Shown: positions 44,407 to 54,446, counted from the first letter of the stretch. The stretch is 64,000 nucleotides of DNA from Mycobacterium attenuatum (GCF_900566085.1 NZ_UPHT01000042.1:1-64000); one strand, 5' to 3'. Notes: generated by a model from the sequence alone, not told the origin. Numbers and translations: made by a program.

Positions 44407-47400
44407 TCATCGCAGCCGCAAACCGCGTGGCGTGCGGACGAACCCGGCCTCGACCAGGGCGGTCGTCACCGCGCCCGGCCCGCCCGGTTGCAGGACCGGT
44501 GCCCCGTTGACGCGCTCCACCAGAATCGAGGACACCCGCCGGGCCGATACCAGATTGGCCACCGCGATGGCCGCCGCGTGGCCGGCGCCCGGGTCGCCGG
44601 TGAAGGTCAGCAGCGTTCGGCCACCACGCTCGAGGAACCACGCCAATTCGCCGTCCACCAGCACGACCAGCGCCCCGGCCTTGCGGCCCGGCCGGGCCGC
44701 GCCGTCACGTTCGGTGGTAGGCCAGGGCAGGGCCGCGCCGTACGGGTTGGCCGGGTCGGCGGCGGCCAGCGCCACCGCACGGTATTCCGGCCGCTGCGGG
44801 TCGATTCCGTCGAGGTAGCCGCGCAGCCGGTCCACGGTGGACGCGACGGCGAACTGAGCGCCGCCCAGCGACTCGACGAAGTAGCCGCGCTGGCAGCGGC
44901 CGGCCTCCTCGAACGCGCTCAGCACCTTGTACAGGGTGGCGAACCCGCCGGGCACACCTTCGGCGGCCGCCGCGCCCTTGGTCAACACGCCGTGGCGGTT
45001 CAACAGCAGCTCGGCGTGATAGAGGGCCTGCAGGGTGGAGTCCGGTTCGGGAGTCGGCAGCGCCGACCATCGCCCCGCTACCGTGGGGTCGGCGGCACGG
45101 GCCTGGGCATGCGCGACGCTGTATCGGCTCAGCCGCGGCGGGCGGTGTCCCCGGTGTGCGGGGGCGGACCGCTTGCGAGCACCCGGTGCGCCCCCGAGGA
45201 TCGCGCGCACCGGCGCGAAGGTGTCGCCGGTTACCCAGCCGGCCCAGATCAATTCCCAGAGAGCGGTTTTGAGCTCGGTTTCGGTATGTCCGTTTCCGGT
45301 GAGCTGGCGGAAGAAGTACGCGCCACCGCCGGCCAGCGTGTCCAGGATGACCCGATGGGCATCGGTCAGCTCCATCTCGGCGGGCTGGTTGGGCGGCAAG
45401 GCCAGCGTCAAAGGCGCGGAATCGGCGAGGTGCAGACTGACCCAGCCGTCACTGCCCGAGATCGACCCGGCGCCCGACCAGAGCACCTCGCCGCTGGCGA
45501 GCAGCTCGTCGAGCATCGCCGGCGAATAGTCGCGGACTCGCGGCGCCAGGACCAGTGGCTCCAGCGCAGAGGCCGGAATCCGCGCGCCGGCAAGCTGTTC
45601 GATGACCGCCGAAAGTCGGTCGACTCCGCCCGCATCGGTGGCGCCCACCTGGTGCCACTGCGGCAGAAAGCGCCCGTAGGCCGCGGTGCTGACCGGCTCG
45701 ATCTGCGCCCGCAGCGCCGCCAGCGACCGGCGCCGCAGAATCCGCAGCACCTCGACGTCGCACCATTGCTGCGATCCGACGCCGCCGGGCGCGGCAGCGA
45801 CGACGAAGTCGCCGCGCACCAGCCGGCCGTCTCCGGCCAGCCGGCCCAGCACATCGGCGGTCACCCGCAGGCCCAGGCCGAACCGGGCCGCGGCCTCGGC
45901 GGTGGTGAACGGGGTGCGGGTGCGCGCGTAGCGGCCCAGCAGCTCGCCCAGCGGATCGGCCACTTCCTCGGTGAACGTCGCCGGCAGCCCCACCGGAACC
46001 GCCGCGCCGACGCCGTCACGCAGCCGGCCGATGTCTTCCACGGCCACCCACCAGTGACGGCCGGCGAAGGACACCGGCAGGGCGCGGCGGGCGGCCCGCA
46101 AGCCCTCCAGCCAGCCGCCGACGTCGGGCGCGCTGGCACGGGCGGCAACTTCGTCGTCGGTGAGTGGACCCAGCAGCCGCAGCAGGTCCGCGACGCCTTC
46201 GGCGTCGCGGGCCGCCCGGTCGGCCGACAGATGCTGCAGCTGGCGACCGGTCGTGGTGATCACCTGAGGGTCCAGCAGCTCACGCAGCTCGACGCGGCCG
46301 AGCAGTTCGGCCAGCAGTGTGCTGTCCAGCGACAACGCCGCGGCGCGGCGTTCGGCCAGCGGGACATCGCCCTCATACATGAAGGCGCCGACGTATCCGA
46401 ACAGCAGCGACGCTGCGAACGGAGAGGGCGTGGCGGTATCGGTCTCGGCGACCCGCACCCGGCGCTGGGCGATATCGGTCATCAGCCCGATCAACGTCGG
46501 GACGTCATAGACGTCCTGCAGGCACTCGCGGACGGTTTCCAGCACGATCGGGAAGTCGGGGTACTTGCGGGCCACCTCCAGCAACTGGGCGGCGCGCTGG
46601 CGTTGGTGCCATAGCGGCGAGCGGCGGCCGGGGTGGCGGCGGGGCAGCAGTAGTGCGCGCGCAGCTGATTCCCGGAACCGGGAGGCGAACAGCGCCGACT
46701 CGCCCACTTCGGCGGTCACGATGGCGTCGATCTCGTCGGCATCGAAAACGAACAGTTCGGCCCCCGGCGGGGGGTCCCCGGAATCGGGCAGTCGCACCAC
46801 GATGCCGTCGTCGGACGCGGTCGGCTTCTCGTCGAGGCCGTAGCGCTCCCGCAACCGCCGGCCCACTGCCAGTGCCAGCGGCCCGTGCACCCGCAACCCG
46901 TAGGGCGAATGCAGGATCACCCGCCAATCGCCCAATTCGTCGCGGAACCGCTCGACCAGCAGGGTGGTGTCGGTGGGCACCACCCGGGTGGCGACCCCCT
47001 GGTCCTCCAGCAAGCCCCACAGGTTGTCGGTTGCGTATTCGTCGAAACCCAAAGCAGCACAACGCTTGCCGAATTGGTCGCGGTCCAGGCGGGCCAGCTC
47101 GCCGGTCAGCGCGCCCAGCGCGGCGCCGAGCTCGGCCGGACGGCCCACGTCGTCGCCGCGCCAAAACGGCAACCGGGCCGGCTGGCCCGGCGCCGGGATC
47201 ACCAGCACCCGATCGTGGGTGATCTCGGTGATCCGCCAGCTGGTGGCCCCCAGCGAGATCACATCACCCGGGCGTGACTCGTACACCATCTCTTCGTCGA
47301 GTTCGCCGACCCGCGAAGGCTTTTCGGTAGCCAGCCACACGGTGAACAGCCCGCGGTCGGGGATGGCGCCCCCGGAGGTGACGGCCAGCCGCTGTGCGCC

Positions 47401-48960
47401 CGGCCGGGCGGTCAGCGTGCCCGTATCACGGTCGTAGATCAGCCGCGGCCGCAGCTCGGCGAACTCGGTGGACGGGTACTTGCCGGACAGCAGATCCAGG
47501 GTGGTCTCGAACGCGCTGCGCGGCAGGGTCGCAAACGGGGCACTGCGACGCACGGTGTCGAACCAGCGGTCGGCGTTGAGCGGCTCGAGCGCGGCCGCCG
47601 CCACGGTGTGCTGGGCCAGGATGTCCAGCGGATTGGCCGGCACCCGCATGGTCTCGATCTGACCGGCGAGCATGCGTTGCACGGTGACCGCGCAACCGAG
47701 CAGGTCGGTGCGATGCTTGGGAAACAGCACCCCCCGCGAGATCTCGCCGACCTGGTGACCGGCCCGTCCGATGCGTTGCATGCCGCTGGCCACCGACGGC
47801 GGCGCCTCCACCTGGATGACCAGGTCGACCGCGCCCATGTCGATGCCCAGCTCCAGGCTCGAGGTGGCCACCACGGCCTTGAGCAGCCCGCGCTTGAGGT
47901 CCTCCTCAACCAGGGCGCGCTGCTCCTTGCTGACCGAGCCGTGATGGGCCCGGGCCAGCACTGGTGGAGCGCCGAAGCTCTGACCGCTTGCCATGATGTG
48001 GGCGGGGGCGCCGCCGGCCACCAGCGGGTTGGTCTTCTGATCCGGCGCGCCGGCGAGCTCCACCCCACCCCGCTCGGCGTGAATTTCGTTGAGCCGGGCG
48101 GTAAGTCGTTCGGCAAGACGGCGCGAGTTGGCGAACACGATGGTCGAATTGTGTGCTTCGATCAGGTCGGCCAGCCGCGCCTCGACATCGGGCCAGATCG
48201 AGTTGTTGGCCAGGTTGGCCATGTCGGGCACCGGCACCTGCACCGACAGCTCCACCGTTTTGGCCGCGGGTGGAGCCACGATGGTGGTCCGGGACTGACC
48301 CGACAGAAACCGGGCGAGTTCCTCGGGCGGGCGCACGGTCGCCGACAGCCCGATGCGCTGTGCGCGCCGCCTTCCAGGTAGCCGTTGCGCCAAGTCGTCG
48401 AGGCGCTCCAGCGACAGGGTCAGATGAGCGCCCCGCTTGGTGGCGGCGATGGCGTGGATCTCGTCGACGATGACGGTCTCGACGCGGGCCAGCGTCTCAC
48501 GCGCGGCCGAGGTCAGCATCAAGAACAGCGACTCGGGGGTGGTGATCAGCACGTCGGGGGGCCGTGCGATGAGCTGGCGGCGCTGTGCGGGCGGGGTGTC
48601 ACCGGAGCGGACCCCGACGCCGATGTCGGGCGCGGGCAGACCCCGGCGCTCGGCGAGCCGGGTCAGCCCCGCCAGCGGGGTGCGCAGGTTGCGCTCGACA
48701 TCGACCGCCAGCGCCTTGAGCGGAGAGACATACAGGACCCGAGTGCCCGGGTGTCGATCCGGCGCGCCGGCCAGGCTGTCGAGCGCCCAGAGGAAAGCGG
48801 CCAGCGTCTTACCGGAGCCGGTCGGGGCGATGACCAGGGTGTCGTCGCCGTCGGCAATAGCGGCCCAGGCCTGCGCCTGTGCGGTGGTCGGCGCGGCGAA
48901 GGTGCTGGCGAACCAGTCGCGGGTGATAGCGCTGAATCGGCCCAGCGGGTCAAAGCTCAC
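44407..48960 (-). CDS. lhr: ATP-dependent helicase Lhr
   Basis: A 1517-residue superfamily 2 helicase (Rv3296, 1513 aa). Motif I is APTGSGKT near residue 45, motif II VIVDEIHAI, motif III LSATVRPPEE, and motif VI QRIGRAGHQ in the second RecA domain. These are followed by a winged helix, the Lhr beta-barrel and the very long C-terminal region of bacterial Lhr. Mycobacterial Lhr is a DNA-dependent ATPase and 3'-5' translocase that unwinds RNA:DNA hybrids, and it is DNA-damage inducible. It is co-transcribed with nei, which supports a DNA repair role. Confidence 0.95.
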   Translation of the reverse strand: MSFDPLGRFSAITRDWFASTFAAPTTAQAQAWAAIADGDDTLVIAPTGSGKTLAAFLWALDSLAGAPDRHPGTRVLYVSPLKALAVDVERNLRTPLAGLTRLAERRGLPAPDIGVGVRSGDTPPAQRRQLIARPPDVLITTPESLFLMLTSAARETLARVETVIVDEIHAIAATKRGAHLTLSLERLDDLAQRLPGRRRAQRIGLSATVRPPEELARFLSGQSRTTIVAPPAAKTVELSVQVPVPDMANLANNSIWPDVEARLADLIEAHNSTIVFANSRRLAERLTARLNEIHAERGGVELAGAPDQKTNPLVAGGAPAHIMASGQSFGAPPVLARAHHGSVSKEQRALVEEDLKRGLLKAVVATSSLELGIDMGAVDLVIQVEAPPSVASGMQRIGRAGHQVGEISRGVLFPKHRTDLLGCAVTVQRMLAGQIETMRVPANPLDILAQHTVAAAALEPLNADRWFDTVRRSAPFATLPRSAFETTLDLLSGKYPSTEFAELRPRLIYDRDTGTLTARPGAQRLAVTSGGAIPDRGLFTVWLATEKPSRVGELDEEMVYESRPGDVISLGATSWRITEITHDRVLVIPAPGQPARLPFWRGDDVGRPAELGAALGALTGELARLDRDQFGKRCAALGFDEYATDNLWGLLEDQGVATRVVPTDTTLLVERFRDELGDWRVILHSPYGLRVHGPLALAVGRRLRERYGLDEKPTASDDGIVVRLPDSGDPPPGAELFVFDADEIDAIVTAEVGESALFASRFRESAARALLLPRRHPGRRSPLWHQRQRAAQLLEVARKYPDFPIVLETVRECLQDVYDVPTLIGLMTDIAQRRVRVAETDTATPSPFAASLLFGYVGAFMYEGDVPLAERRAAALSLDSTLLAELLGRVELRELLDPQVITTTGRQLQHLSADRAARDAEGVADLLRLLGPLTDDEVAARASAPDVGGWLEGLRAARRALPVSFAGRHWWVAVEDIGRLRDGVGAAVPVGLPATFTEEVADPLGELLGRYARTRTPFTTAEAAARFGLGLRVTADVLGRLAGDGRLVRGDFVVAAAPGGVGSQQWCDVEVLRILRRRSLAALRAQIEPVSTAAYGRFLPQWHQVGATDAGGVDRLSAVIEQLAGARIPASALEPLVLAPRVRDYSPAMLDELLASGEVLWSGAGSISGSDGWVSLHLADSAPLTLALPPNQPAEMELTDAHRVILDTLAGGGAYFFRQLTGNGHTETELKTALWELIWAGWVTGDTFAPVRAILGGAPGARKRSAPAHRGHRPPRLSRYSVAHAQARAADPTVAGRWSALPTPEPDSTLQALYHAELLLNRHGVLTKGAAAAEGVPGGFATLYKVLSAFEEAGRCQRGYFVESLGGAQFAVASTVDRLRGYLDGIDPQRPEYRAVALAAADPANPYGAALPWPTTERDGAARPGRKAGALVVLVDGELAWFLERGGRTLLTFTGDPGAGHAAAIAVANLVSARRVSSILVERVNGAPVLQPGGPGAVTTALVEAGFVRTPRGLRLR

Positions 48961-48990
48961 CGGACCATCGTGCCAAGGGGCACCGACAAA

Positions 48991-49668
48991 TTACGACTGC
49001 GGCAAGTCTCGTGCGGTCGCCATCGCATGGGCCAGTTCCTCGGGAATCTGCGGTACCCGGGCTATCGCGTCCAGCAGCGTGTGCGCACAGGCGTCGGCAA
49101 GGCGTTCGGCGTCGGTGGTGGGGTCAATGATGCGCTGACGACATATCTCGAAGGTGAACGCGATCCAGCCGAAAATGATCACCCTCAGGTCGCGCTCGAC
49201 CTCCGGTTCCAGCGCGTTGCTGCCCGGAATGCCGCTCACAACCTCGCCGATACGGGTCATGATGTGTTCCATCTGGCGGTTCTTGGCCTCGTCGTCGATG
49301 CCCAGCAGAACCGGGTCCGAGCGGCCGAGGCCGACGTAGGCCGCCCATGCGGCTTCCGGGTTCTGTTGGTGATAGGCCATGTAGGCCAGCACGCCGATGC
49401 GGATCTCTTCGAACATCGTCAGGCCCGAGGCGGGCGGCTTGTTGGTGGCCGCGTACAGCCGATCCGCCTCGTCCTTGACGACGGCGGCAAAGAATGCTCG
49501 CTTGTCCGGGAAGTAGTGGTACATCAGCGCGCGCGACACCCCGGCGCGCTCCGCGATCTCGTCGATGCGGACCTCGTCGTAAGGTCGCTTTCCGAAAACT
49601 TCCGCCCCCAGGGCCAGCAGTTCGGCGCGTCGGTCCTCAGGGGATAACCGCCTCCTGGCTGTCGCCAT
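48991..49668 (-). CDS. TetR-family transcriptional regulator, Rv3295 homologue
   Basis: A 225-residue TetR regulator. The helix-turn-helix is RIDEIAERAGVSRALMYHYF, about residues 25-50, followed by a ligand-binding domain. The ATG at 49668 (MATARRRLSPEDRR) matches the M. tuberculosis protein; an ATG six codons upstream is an alternative. It ends 30 bp before the lhr start, so it may be co-transcribed with lhr-nei or regulate it. The gene Rv3294c, which separates it from pcd in M. tuberculosis, is absent here (48-bp gap). Confidence 0.92.
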   Translation of the reverse strand: MATARRRLSPEDRRAELLALGAEVFGKRPYDEVRIDEIAERAGVSRALMYHYFPDKRAFFAAVVKDEADRLYAATNKPPASGLTMFEEIRIGVLAYMAYHQQNPEAAWAAYVGLGRSDPVLLGIDDEAKNRQMEHIMTRIGEVVSGIPGSNALEPEVERDLRVIIFGWIAFTFEICRQRIIDPTTDAERLADACAHTLLDAIARVPQIPEELAHAMATARDLPQS

Positions 49669-49716
49669 GGGGACGATACTACTCATCTCGACTATGGGCT
49701 CCGCTAGACCCGATTT

Positions 49717-51231
49717 TCAGCCGAACCGCACTCCTTGCGCCAGCGGCAACTCGTGTGAGTAGTTGATCGTGTTGGTGGCGCGGCGCATGTAGGCCTTCCA
49801 GGCGTCCGAACCGGACTCCCGGCCGCCTCCGGTCTGCTTCTCGCCGCCGAACGCGCCGCCGATCTCCGCGCCCGAGGTGCCGATGTTCACGTTGGCGATT
49901 CCGCAGTCGGAGTCGTTGAGGAAGCGCTCCGCTTCGCGCAGGTCATTGGTGAAGATTGCCGATGAAAGCCCTTGTGGTACAGCGTTATTGAGTGCGATAG
50001 CCTCGTCGAGGTCGTCGTAAGCCAGCACGTAGAGGATCGGCGCGAACGTCTCGGCCGCCACGATGGCCGTCTGCGACGGCATCCGGACCATGGCGGGGGC
50101 GACGTAGTAGGCGCTCGGGTGCTCATCCTGGTGACGCTGACCGCCGACGACCTCGCCGCCGTCGGCTCGCGCCTGTTCGAGCGCGCCCAGCATGTCGCGG
50201 TAGGCGGTCTCGTGGATGAGCGGGCCGACCAGGGTGCCCGGCGCCGAGGGGTCGCCGAGGGGCAGCTGCTCGAAGGCGGCGGCGACCCGGGCCACCACGT
50301 CGTCGGCGATCGAGCGGTGCACGATCAGCCGGCGCAGGGTGGTACAGCGCTGACCCGTAGTGCCCGCCGCGGCGAAGACGATGGCCCGGACCGCCAGCTC
50401 GAGGTCGGCCGAGGGAGTCACGACGGCCGCGTTGTTGCCGCCGAGCTCCAGCAACGCCCGGCCGAAGCGTGCGGCGACCCGGGGACCGACCTGCCGGCCC
50501 ATCCGCACCGAACCGGTCGCCGAGACCAGCGCCACCAGCGGGTCGTCGACGAGCAGCTCGCCCACGTCGGCCTCACCCAGCAGCAGGCCGCTCACCGCGG
50601 GCGGGGCGCCGGCGTCGGCGGCTGCGCGGGTCAGCAACGCCTGACAGGCCAGCGCCGTCAATGGCGTCAATTCCGAGGGCTTCCACACCACCGTGTCTCC
50701 GCACACCAGCGCCACCGCGCTATTCCACGCCCACACCGCAACCGGGAAATTGAACGCGGTGATCACCCCGACCACGCCGAGCGGATGCCAGGTCTCCATC
50801 AATCGATGTCCCGGCCGCTCCGAGGCGATGGTGCGCCCGTAGAGCTGGCGCGACAACCCGACCGCGAACTGGCAGATGTCGATCATTTCCTGGACCTCGC
50901 CCAGCGCTTCGGCGGTGATCTTGCCGACTTCTACGGTCACCAGCGTGGCGAGGTCATCCTGGTGCGCGGTGAGCAGCTCGCCGAGGCGGGCTACCAGCGC
51001 GCCGCGCACCGGGGCGGGTGTCTCGCGCCACGTCGAAAACGCTTGTGCCGCTTCGGCGATCGTCCGGCGGGCCTGCTCGGGCGTGGTGTAGGCGAGGGTG
51101 CACAACGCCTCGCCCGTGATCGGGGTGCTGACCGGCGTCCCTGCTCCGCCCGGCTCGCCGAGGGCGGCGGTCACTCCGATCGCGTCGAAAGCCGCCACGA
51201 CCCGGTCGCGTAGCTCGCTGGTGCTGGTCAT
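49717..51231 (-). CDS. pcd: Piperideine-6-carboxylate dehydrogenase
   Basis: A 504-residue aldehyde dehydrogenase (Rv3293). Motifs: VITAFNFPVAVWAWN, nucleotide-binding ATGSVRMGR, catalytic Glu in LLELGGNNAA, catalytic Cys in TTGQRCTTLRRL. It oxidises alpha-aminoadipate semialdehyde (in equilibrium with piperideine-6-carboxylate) to alpha-aminoadipate, the step after Lat in lysine degradation. The ATG at 51231 overlaps the stop of the upstream DUF1338 gene by four bases (ATGA), so the two are translated together. Residues upstream of this ATG in the frame are shadow. Confidence 0.93.
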   Translation of the reverse strand: MTSTSELRDRVVAAFDAIGVTAALGEPGGAGTPVSTPITGEALCTLAYTTPEQARRTIAEAAQAFSTWRETPAPVRGALVARLGELLTAHQDDLATLVTVEVGKITAEALGEVQEMIDICQFAVGLSRQLYGRTIASERPGHRLMETWHPLGVVGVITAFNFPVAVWAWNSAVALVCGDTVVWKPSELTPLTALACQALLTRAAADAGAPPAVSGLLLGEADVGELLVDDPLVALVSATGSVRMGRQVGPRVAARFGRALLELGGNNAAVVTPSADLELAVRAIVFAAAGTTGQRCTTLRRLIVHRSIADDVVARVAAAFEQLPLGDPSAPGTLVGPLIHETAYRDMLGALEQARADGGEVVGGQRHQDEHPSAYYVAPAMVRMPSQTAIVAAETFAPILYVLAYDDLDEAIALNNAVPQGLSSAIFTNDLREAERFLNDSDCGIANVNIGTSGAEIGGAFGGEKQTGGGRESGSDAWKAYMRRATNTINYSHELPLAQGVRFG

Positions 51232-52478
51232 GCGGCAGCCTCCTTGGCCTGTGCTTCGTACAGCGGGTACGGGTCGTGGATATCGCGTCCGAGGGCCCCG
51301 GCCAGCCACTGCCTGTCGTAGCCGGAATCATCGCCGACATCCACACCAGTGCGGCTGTCGCGGTCCAGGTTGGAGCGGAAGATGCCGGCCGCCGAGGCGG
51401 GCAGGAAGTCCTCGTAGACGATGGGCGCCGCCGGGTCGCCGCCGCGATAATAGGCCAGGCCCTGCGCGGCCAGCTCCGCGTCGGTGGACGGGAAGTAGTT
51501 GCCCCACACGGCGGCCGGGTCCGCCTGCGCCATGGCGGCGTCGTAGCGTTCGCGCCCGCGCGGGGTGAGCGCGACACCGCGCGCCTCGACTTCGCCGAAC
51601 CGTACCCGCAGGCTGCCCTCGGTGATGCGGCCGTCGGCACAGCGAAACCACCGCGGTTCGGCCAGCGCGCGAAAAGAGGTCTGCCGCAACAGCACCGCGG
51701 GTCCGTCGGTGCGCGGCGGGCCCTGAATGGTGTCGATCATGGTGATCCCGCGCGCGGTCATGCGCCGGTACAGCTCGTCGATGTCCAGGACCCGCGGCGT
51801 CAGGTGATTGAGGTGGGTGGTGCCGACCCCGGCGATGTCGGCCGCCACCGCCGACACCTGGGACAGCTCCTCGTACCAGGACTTGTCGATCGGTTCCCGC
51901 GACAGCGCGAATGCGGCCACTGCGTCTGCGACGAAAACCTGCGCTTCCGCGGCGTCGCAGCCGCCGTCGGCCGCGATCGCCCGCGCCCGGGTCAGCAGCG
52001 CGGGATCGAACAACTGCCGCTGCGCCAGGAAGTTCTGCACGCGGTTGCGCAGCCCGGCCTCGAAGAACCGGCTGTCGCCGGTGGCCAGCATCGACGTGAA
52101 CACCCGAAACGGGTTGCGCGCTAGTTCATTTGCTTGAATCGGGCGAAACGCGGTGGAGACCACGGGAATCGGCGACGGTGCCGAGCGCAGGTCGTAAAAG
52201 CCGACCGGTTCCATGCCGAACGCGGCGAACAACTCGGCGACGGCGGCGAGCTCGGCCGGGGTGCCCACCCGGATGGCGCCGTGGCGTTCGGCGGTAACCC
52301 GCCGCAGCGAGCCCAACCGTTGCGCGTCGCCATGGCGCGCCGCGTAGTCGGCGTTGACCTGAGTGCTCACCTGCACCAGCGTGGTGTAGGCGGGAACTTG
52401 GGCGGCATAGCTGGCCGACAAGCCGGCCGCGAAGCGGGCCCGAAGTTGCCAGGTGTCCAGCCTCGTGACCGGGCTCAT
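51228..52478 (-). CDS. 2-oxoadipate dioxygenase/decarboxylase (HglS, DUF1338 family), Rv3292 homologue
   Basis: A 416-residue VOC-fold enzyme of the DUF1338 family; Rv3292 has 415. In Pseudomonas HglS an iron enzyme of this family converts 2-oxoadipate to 2-hydroxyglutarate with loss of CO2. The key residues are visible: His and Arg in ERHGAIRVG, His in GTTHLNHLTPRV, and Glu in VRFGEVEARG. Its overlap with pcd and its place beside lrpA and lat fit the last step of a lysine route (aminoadipate, oxoadipate, hydroxyglutarate). The ATG at 52478 is chosen by length; the longer frame overlaps divergent lrpA and is not real. The functional call for the mycobacterial protein is inference. Confidence 0.85.
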   Translation of the reverse strand: MSPVTRLDTWQLRARFAAGLSASYAAQVPAYTTLVQVSTQVNADYAARHGDAQRLGSLRRVTAERHGAIRVGTPAELAAVAELFAAFGMEPVGFYDLRSAPSPIPVVSTAFRPIQANELARNPFRVFTSMLATGDSRFFEAGLRNRVQNFLAQRQLFDPALLTRARAIAADGGCDAAEAQVFVADAVAAFALSREPIDKSWYEELSQVSAVAADIAGVGTTHLNHLTPRVLDIDELYRRMTARGITMIDTIQGPPRTDGPAVLLRQTSFRALAEPRWFRCADGRITEGSLRVRFGEVEARGVALTPRGRERYDAAMAQADPAAVWGNYFPSTDAELAAQGLAYYRGGDPAAPIVYEDFLPASAAGIFRSNLDRDSRTGVDVGDDSGYDRQWLAGALGRDIHDPYPLYEAQAKEAAA

Positions 52479-52508
52479 CGGGCGCCGTGCCTGGGATAGT
52501 CTCCGCGC

Positions 52509-52961
52509 ATGGGTGACAGGCTCGACGACATCGACCGGATCCTGTTGCGTGAGCTGGTCGCCGATGGGCGTGCCACCCTCTCGCAGCTGGCTGCCAGCGC
52601 GGGCCTCTCGGTCTCCGCGGTCCAGTCTCGGGTGCGCAGACTGGAATCGCGCGGCGTGGTGACCGGGTATTCGGCGCGGATCAATCCGGAGGCCGTCGGG
52701 CATCTGTTGTCGGCATTCGTGGCCATCACTCCTTTGGATCCTTCCCAGCCCGATGATGCGCCCGCGCGGCTGGAGCACATCGAGGAAATCGAAGCTTGTC
52801 ACTCCGTGGCGGGCGAAGAAAGTTACGTCCTGGTGGTGCGCGTCGAGTCCGCCCGGGCACTGGAAGACCTGCTGCAGCGCATCCGGACCGCCGCCAACGT
52901 GCGCACTCGAAGCACCATCATCCTGAACACTTTTTACAGCGACCGCCAGTTCATACCATAA
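52509..52961 (+). CDS. lrpA: Lrp/AsnC-family regulator LrpA
   Basis: A 150-residue Lrp/AsnC protein, the same length as Rv3291c. The N-terminal helix-turn-helix is about residues 10-50 (LSQLAASAGLSVSAVQSR), and the C-terminal RAM ligand-binding domain follows (AGEESYVLVVRV). LrpA forms octamers that respond to amino acids such as lysine and is induced in starvation. It is divergent from the DUF1338-pcd pair with only 30 bp between start codons, and it precedes lat by 52 bp. One LrpA site there could control the whole lysine locus. Confidence 0.94.
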   Translation: MGDRLDDIDRILLRELVADGRATLSQLAASAGLSVSAVQSRVRRLESRGVVTGYSARINPEAVGHLLSAFVAITPLDPSQPDDAPARLEHIEEIEACHSVAGEESYVLVVRVESARALEDLLQRIRTAANVRTRSTIILNTFYSDRQFIP

Positions 52962-53013
52962 TCTTTCCTGCATAAGTCCACTATCTCCGGAAATCTACGG
53001 CTAGCATGGTGGG

Positions 53014-54363
53014 ATGACTGCCGCCGTGAGATCGTTTGCGCGCACCGGCCGGCAGGTAGCGCCAGACCAGGTCCAGGAAGTGCTCGCCCGCAGCCTTTTG
53101 GTCGACGGGCTCGATCTGGTGCTCGACCTGTCCCGATCGGCCGGCTCCTATCTGGTCGACGCCCGAACCGGTCGCCGCTACCTCGACATGTTCACCTTCG
53201 TCGCCTCTTCGGCGTTGGGCATGAACCATCCGGCGCTGACCGGCGACGAGGAATTCCGTGCCGAACTCACCGAAGCCGCGCTGAACAAACCCAGCAACTC
53301 CGATGTGTACTCAGTGGCCATGGCAGGCTTCGTCGAGACCTTCGTACGGGTCCTGGGCGACCCGGCGCTGCCGCACCTGTTCTTCGTCGAGGGCGGCGCG
53401 TTGGCGGTCGAGAATGCGCTCAAGGTCGCATTCGACTGGAAGAGCCGCCACAACCAGGCGCGCGGCATCGATCCGGCACTGGGCACCCGGGTGCTGCACT
53501 TGTGCGGGGCATTTCACGGCCGCAGCGGCTACACCCTGTCGCTAACCAACACCAAATCCGTTACGGTGGACCGCTTCCCGAAATTCGACTGGCCGCGCAT
53601 CGAGGCACCCTATATCCGGCCGGGTTCAAGCGAGTCGGCCATGGATGCGCTGGAAGCCGAGGCGTTGCGGCAGGCCCGCGCGGCGTTCGAGGCGCACCGG
53701 CATGACATCGCCTGCTTCATCGCCGAGCCCATTCAGGGCGAAGGCGGCGACCGCCACTTCCGGCCCGAGTTCTTCACCGCAATGCGCCGGCTGTGTGACC
53801 AACACGACGCGCTGCTGATTTTCGACGAGGTACAGACCGGCTGTGGGATCACCGGAACCGCGTGGGCCTACCAGCAATTGGGTGCGGCGCCCGACGTCGT
53901 GGCATTCGGCAAAAAGACGCAGGTGTGCGGGGTGATGGCGGGTCGGCGGGTCGACGAGGTCGCCGACAACGTGTTCGCGGTCACGTCCCGGCTCAACTCG
54001 ACGTGGGGCGGAAACCTGGTCGACATGGTGCGGGCGCGCCGCATTCTGGAGGTGATCGAAGGCGGAGGACTATTCGAACACGCGGCCCGCCAGGGCCGCC
54101 ATCTGCGCGCCCGGCTCGACGAGCTGGCCGAGGATTTCCCGGGCCTGGTTCTGCATCCGCGCGGCCGGGGGCTGATGTGTGCCTTCAGCCTGCCGACCAC
54201 CGCGGACCGTGACGAGGTGATCCGTCGGCTGTGGCAACGTGCGGTGATCGTGTTGCCAGCGGGTGACGACGGCGTGCGTTTCCGTCCGGCGTTGACCGTC
54301 ACGCGCGCCGAGATCGACGCCGCGATCGCCGGTGTGCGTGCCGCGTTGACGGCTGTGACCTAG
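53014..54363 (+). CDS. lat: L-lysine epsilon-aminotransferase
   Basis: A 449-residue class III PLP aminotransferase, identical in length to Rv3290c. PLP-site features: EGGALAVENALK, the HGRSGYTLSLT loop, IFDEVQTGCGITG, and the Schiff-base Lys in VAFGKKTQVCG. It transfers the epsilon-amino group of lysine to 2-oxoglutarate, giving aminoadipate semialdehyde and glutamate. In M. tuberculosis it is strongly raised in persistence models. It lies directly after lrpA, its regulator. Confidence 0.96.
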   Translation: MTAAVRSFARTGRQVAPDQVQEVLARSLLVDGLDLVLDLSRSAGSYLVDARTGRRYLDMFTFVASSALGMNHPALTGDEEFRAELTEAALNKPSNSDVYSVAMAGFVETFVRVLGDPALPHLFFVEGGALAVENALKVAFDWKSRHNQARGIDPALGTRVLHLCGAFHGRSGYTLSLTNTKSVTVDRFPKFDWPRIEAPYIRPGSSESAMDALEAEALRQARAAFEAHRHDIACFIAEPIQGEGGDRHFRPEFFTAMRRLCDQHDALLIFDEVQTGCGITGTAWAYQQLGAAPDVVAFGKKTQVCGVMAGRRVDEVADNVFAVTSRLNSTWGGNLVDMVRARRILEVIEGGGLFEHAARQGRHLRARLDELAEDFPGLVLHPRGRGLMCAFSLPTTADRDEVIRRLWQRAVIVLPAGDDGVRFRPALTVTRAEIDAAIAGVRAALTAVT

Positions 54364-54379
54364 TCGGACCCGGTGCACC

Positions 54380-54405
54380 GTTTACCTGGGCTGACCGCGG
54401 GGTAT
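54380..54405 (+). promoter_or_regulatory. SigF-type promoter upstream of Rv3289c-usfY
   Basis: GTTT (54380-54383), a 16-base spacer, then GGGTAT (54400-54405): an excellent match to the SigF consensus. It sits 41 bp before the start of the Rv3289c homologue, placing that gene and usfY under SigF. Confidence 0.8.
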
Positions 54406-54446
54406 GAAAGCGTTGTACTCCGCGAACGCGGGATTGGGGTTCAGGA

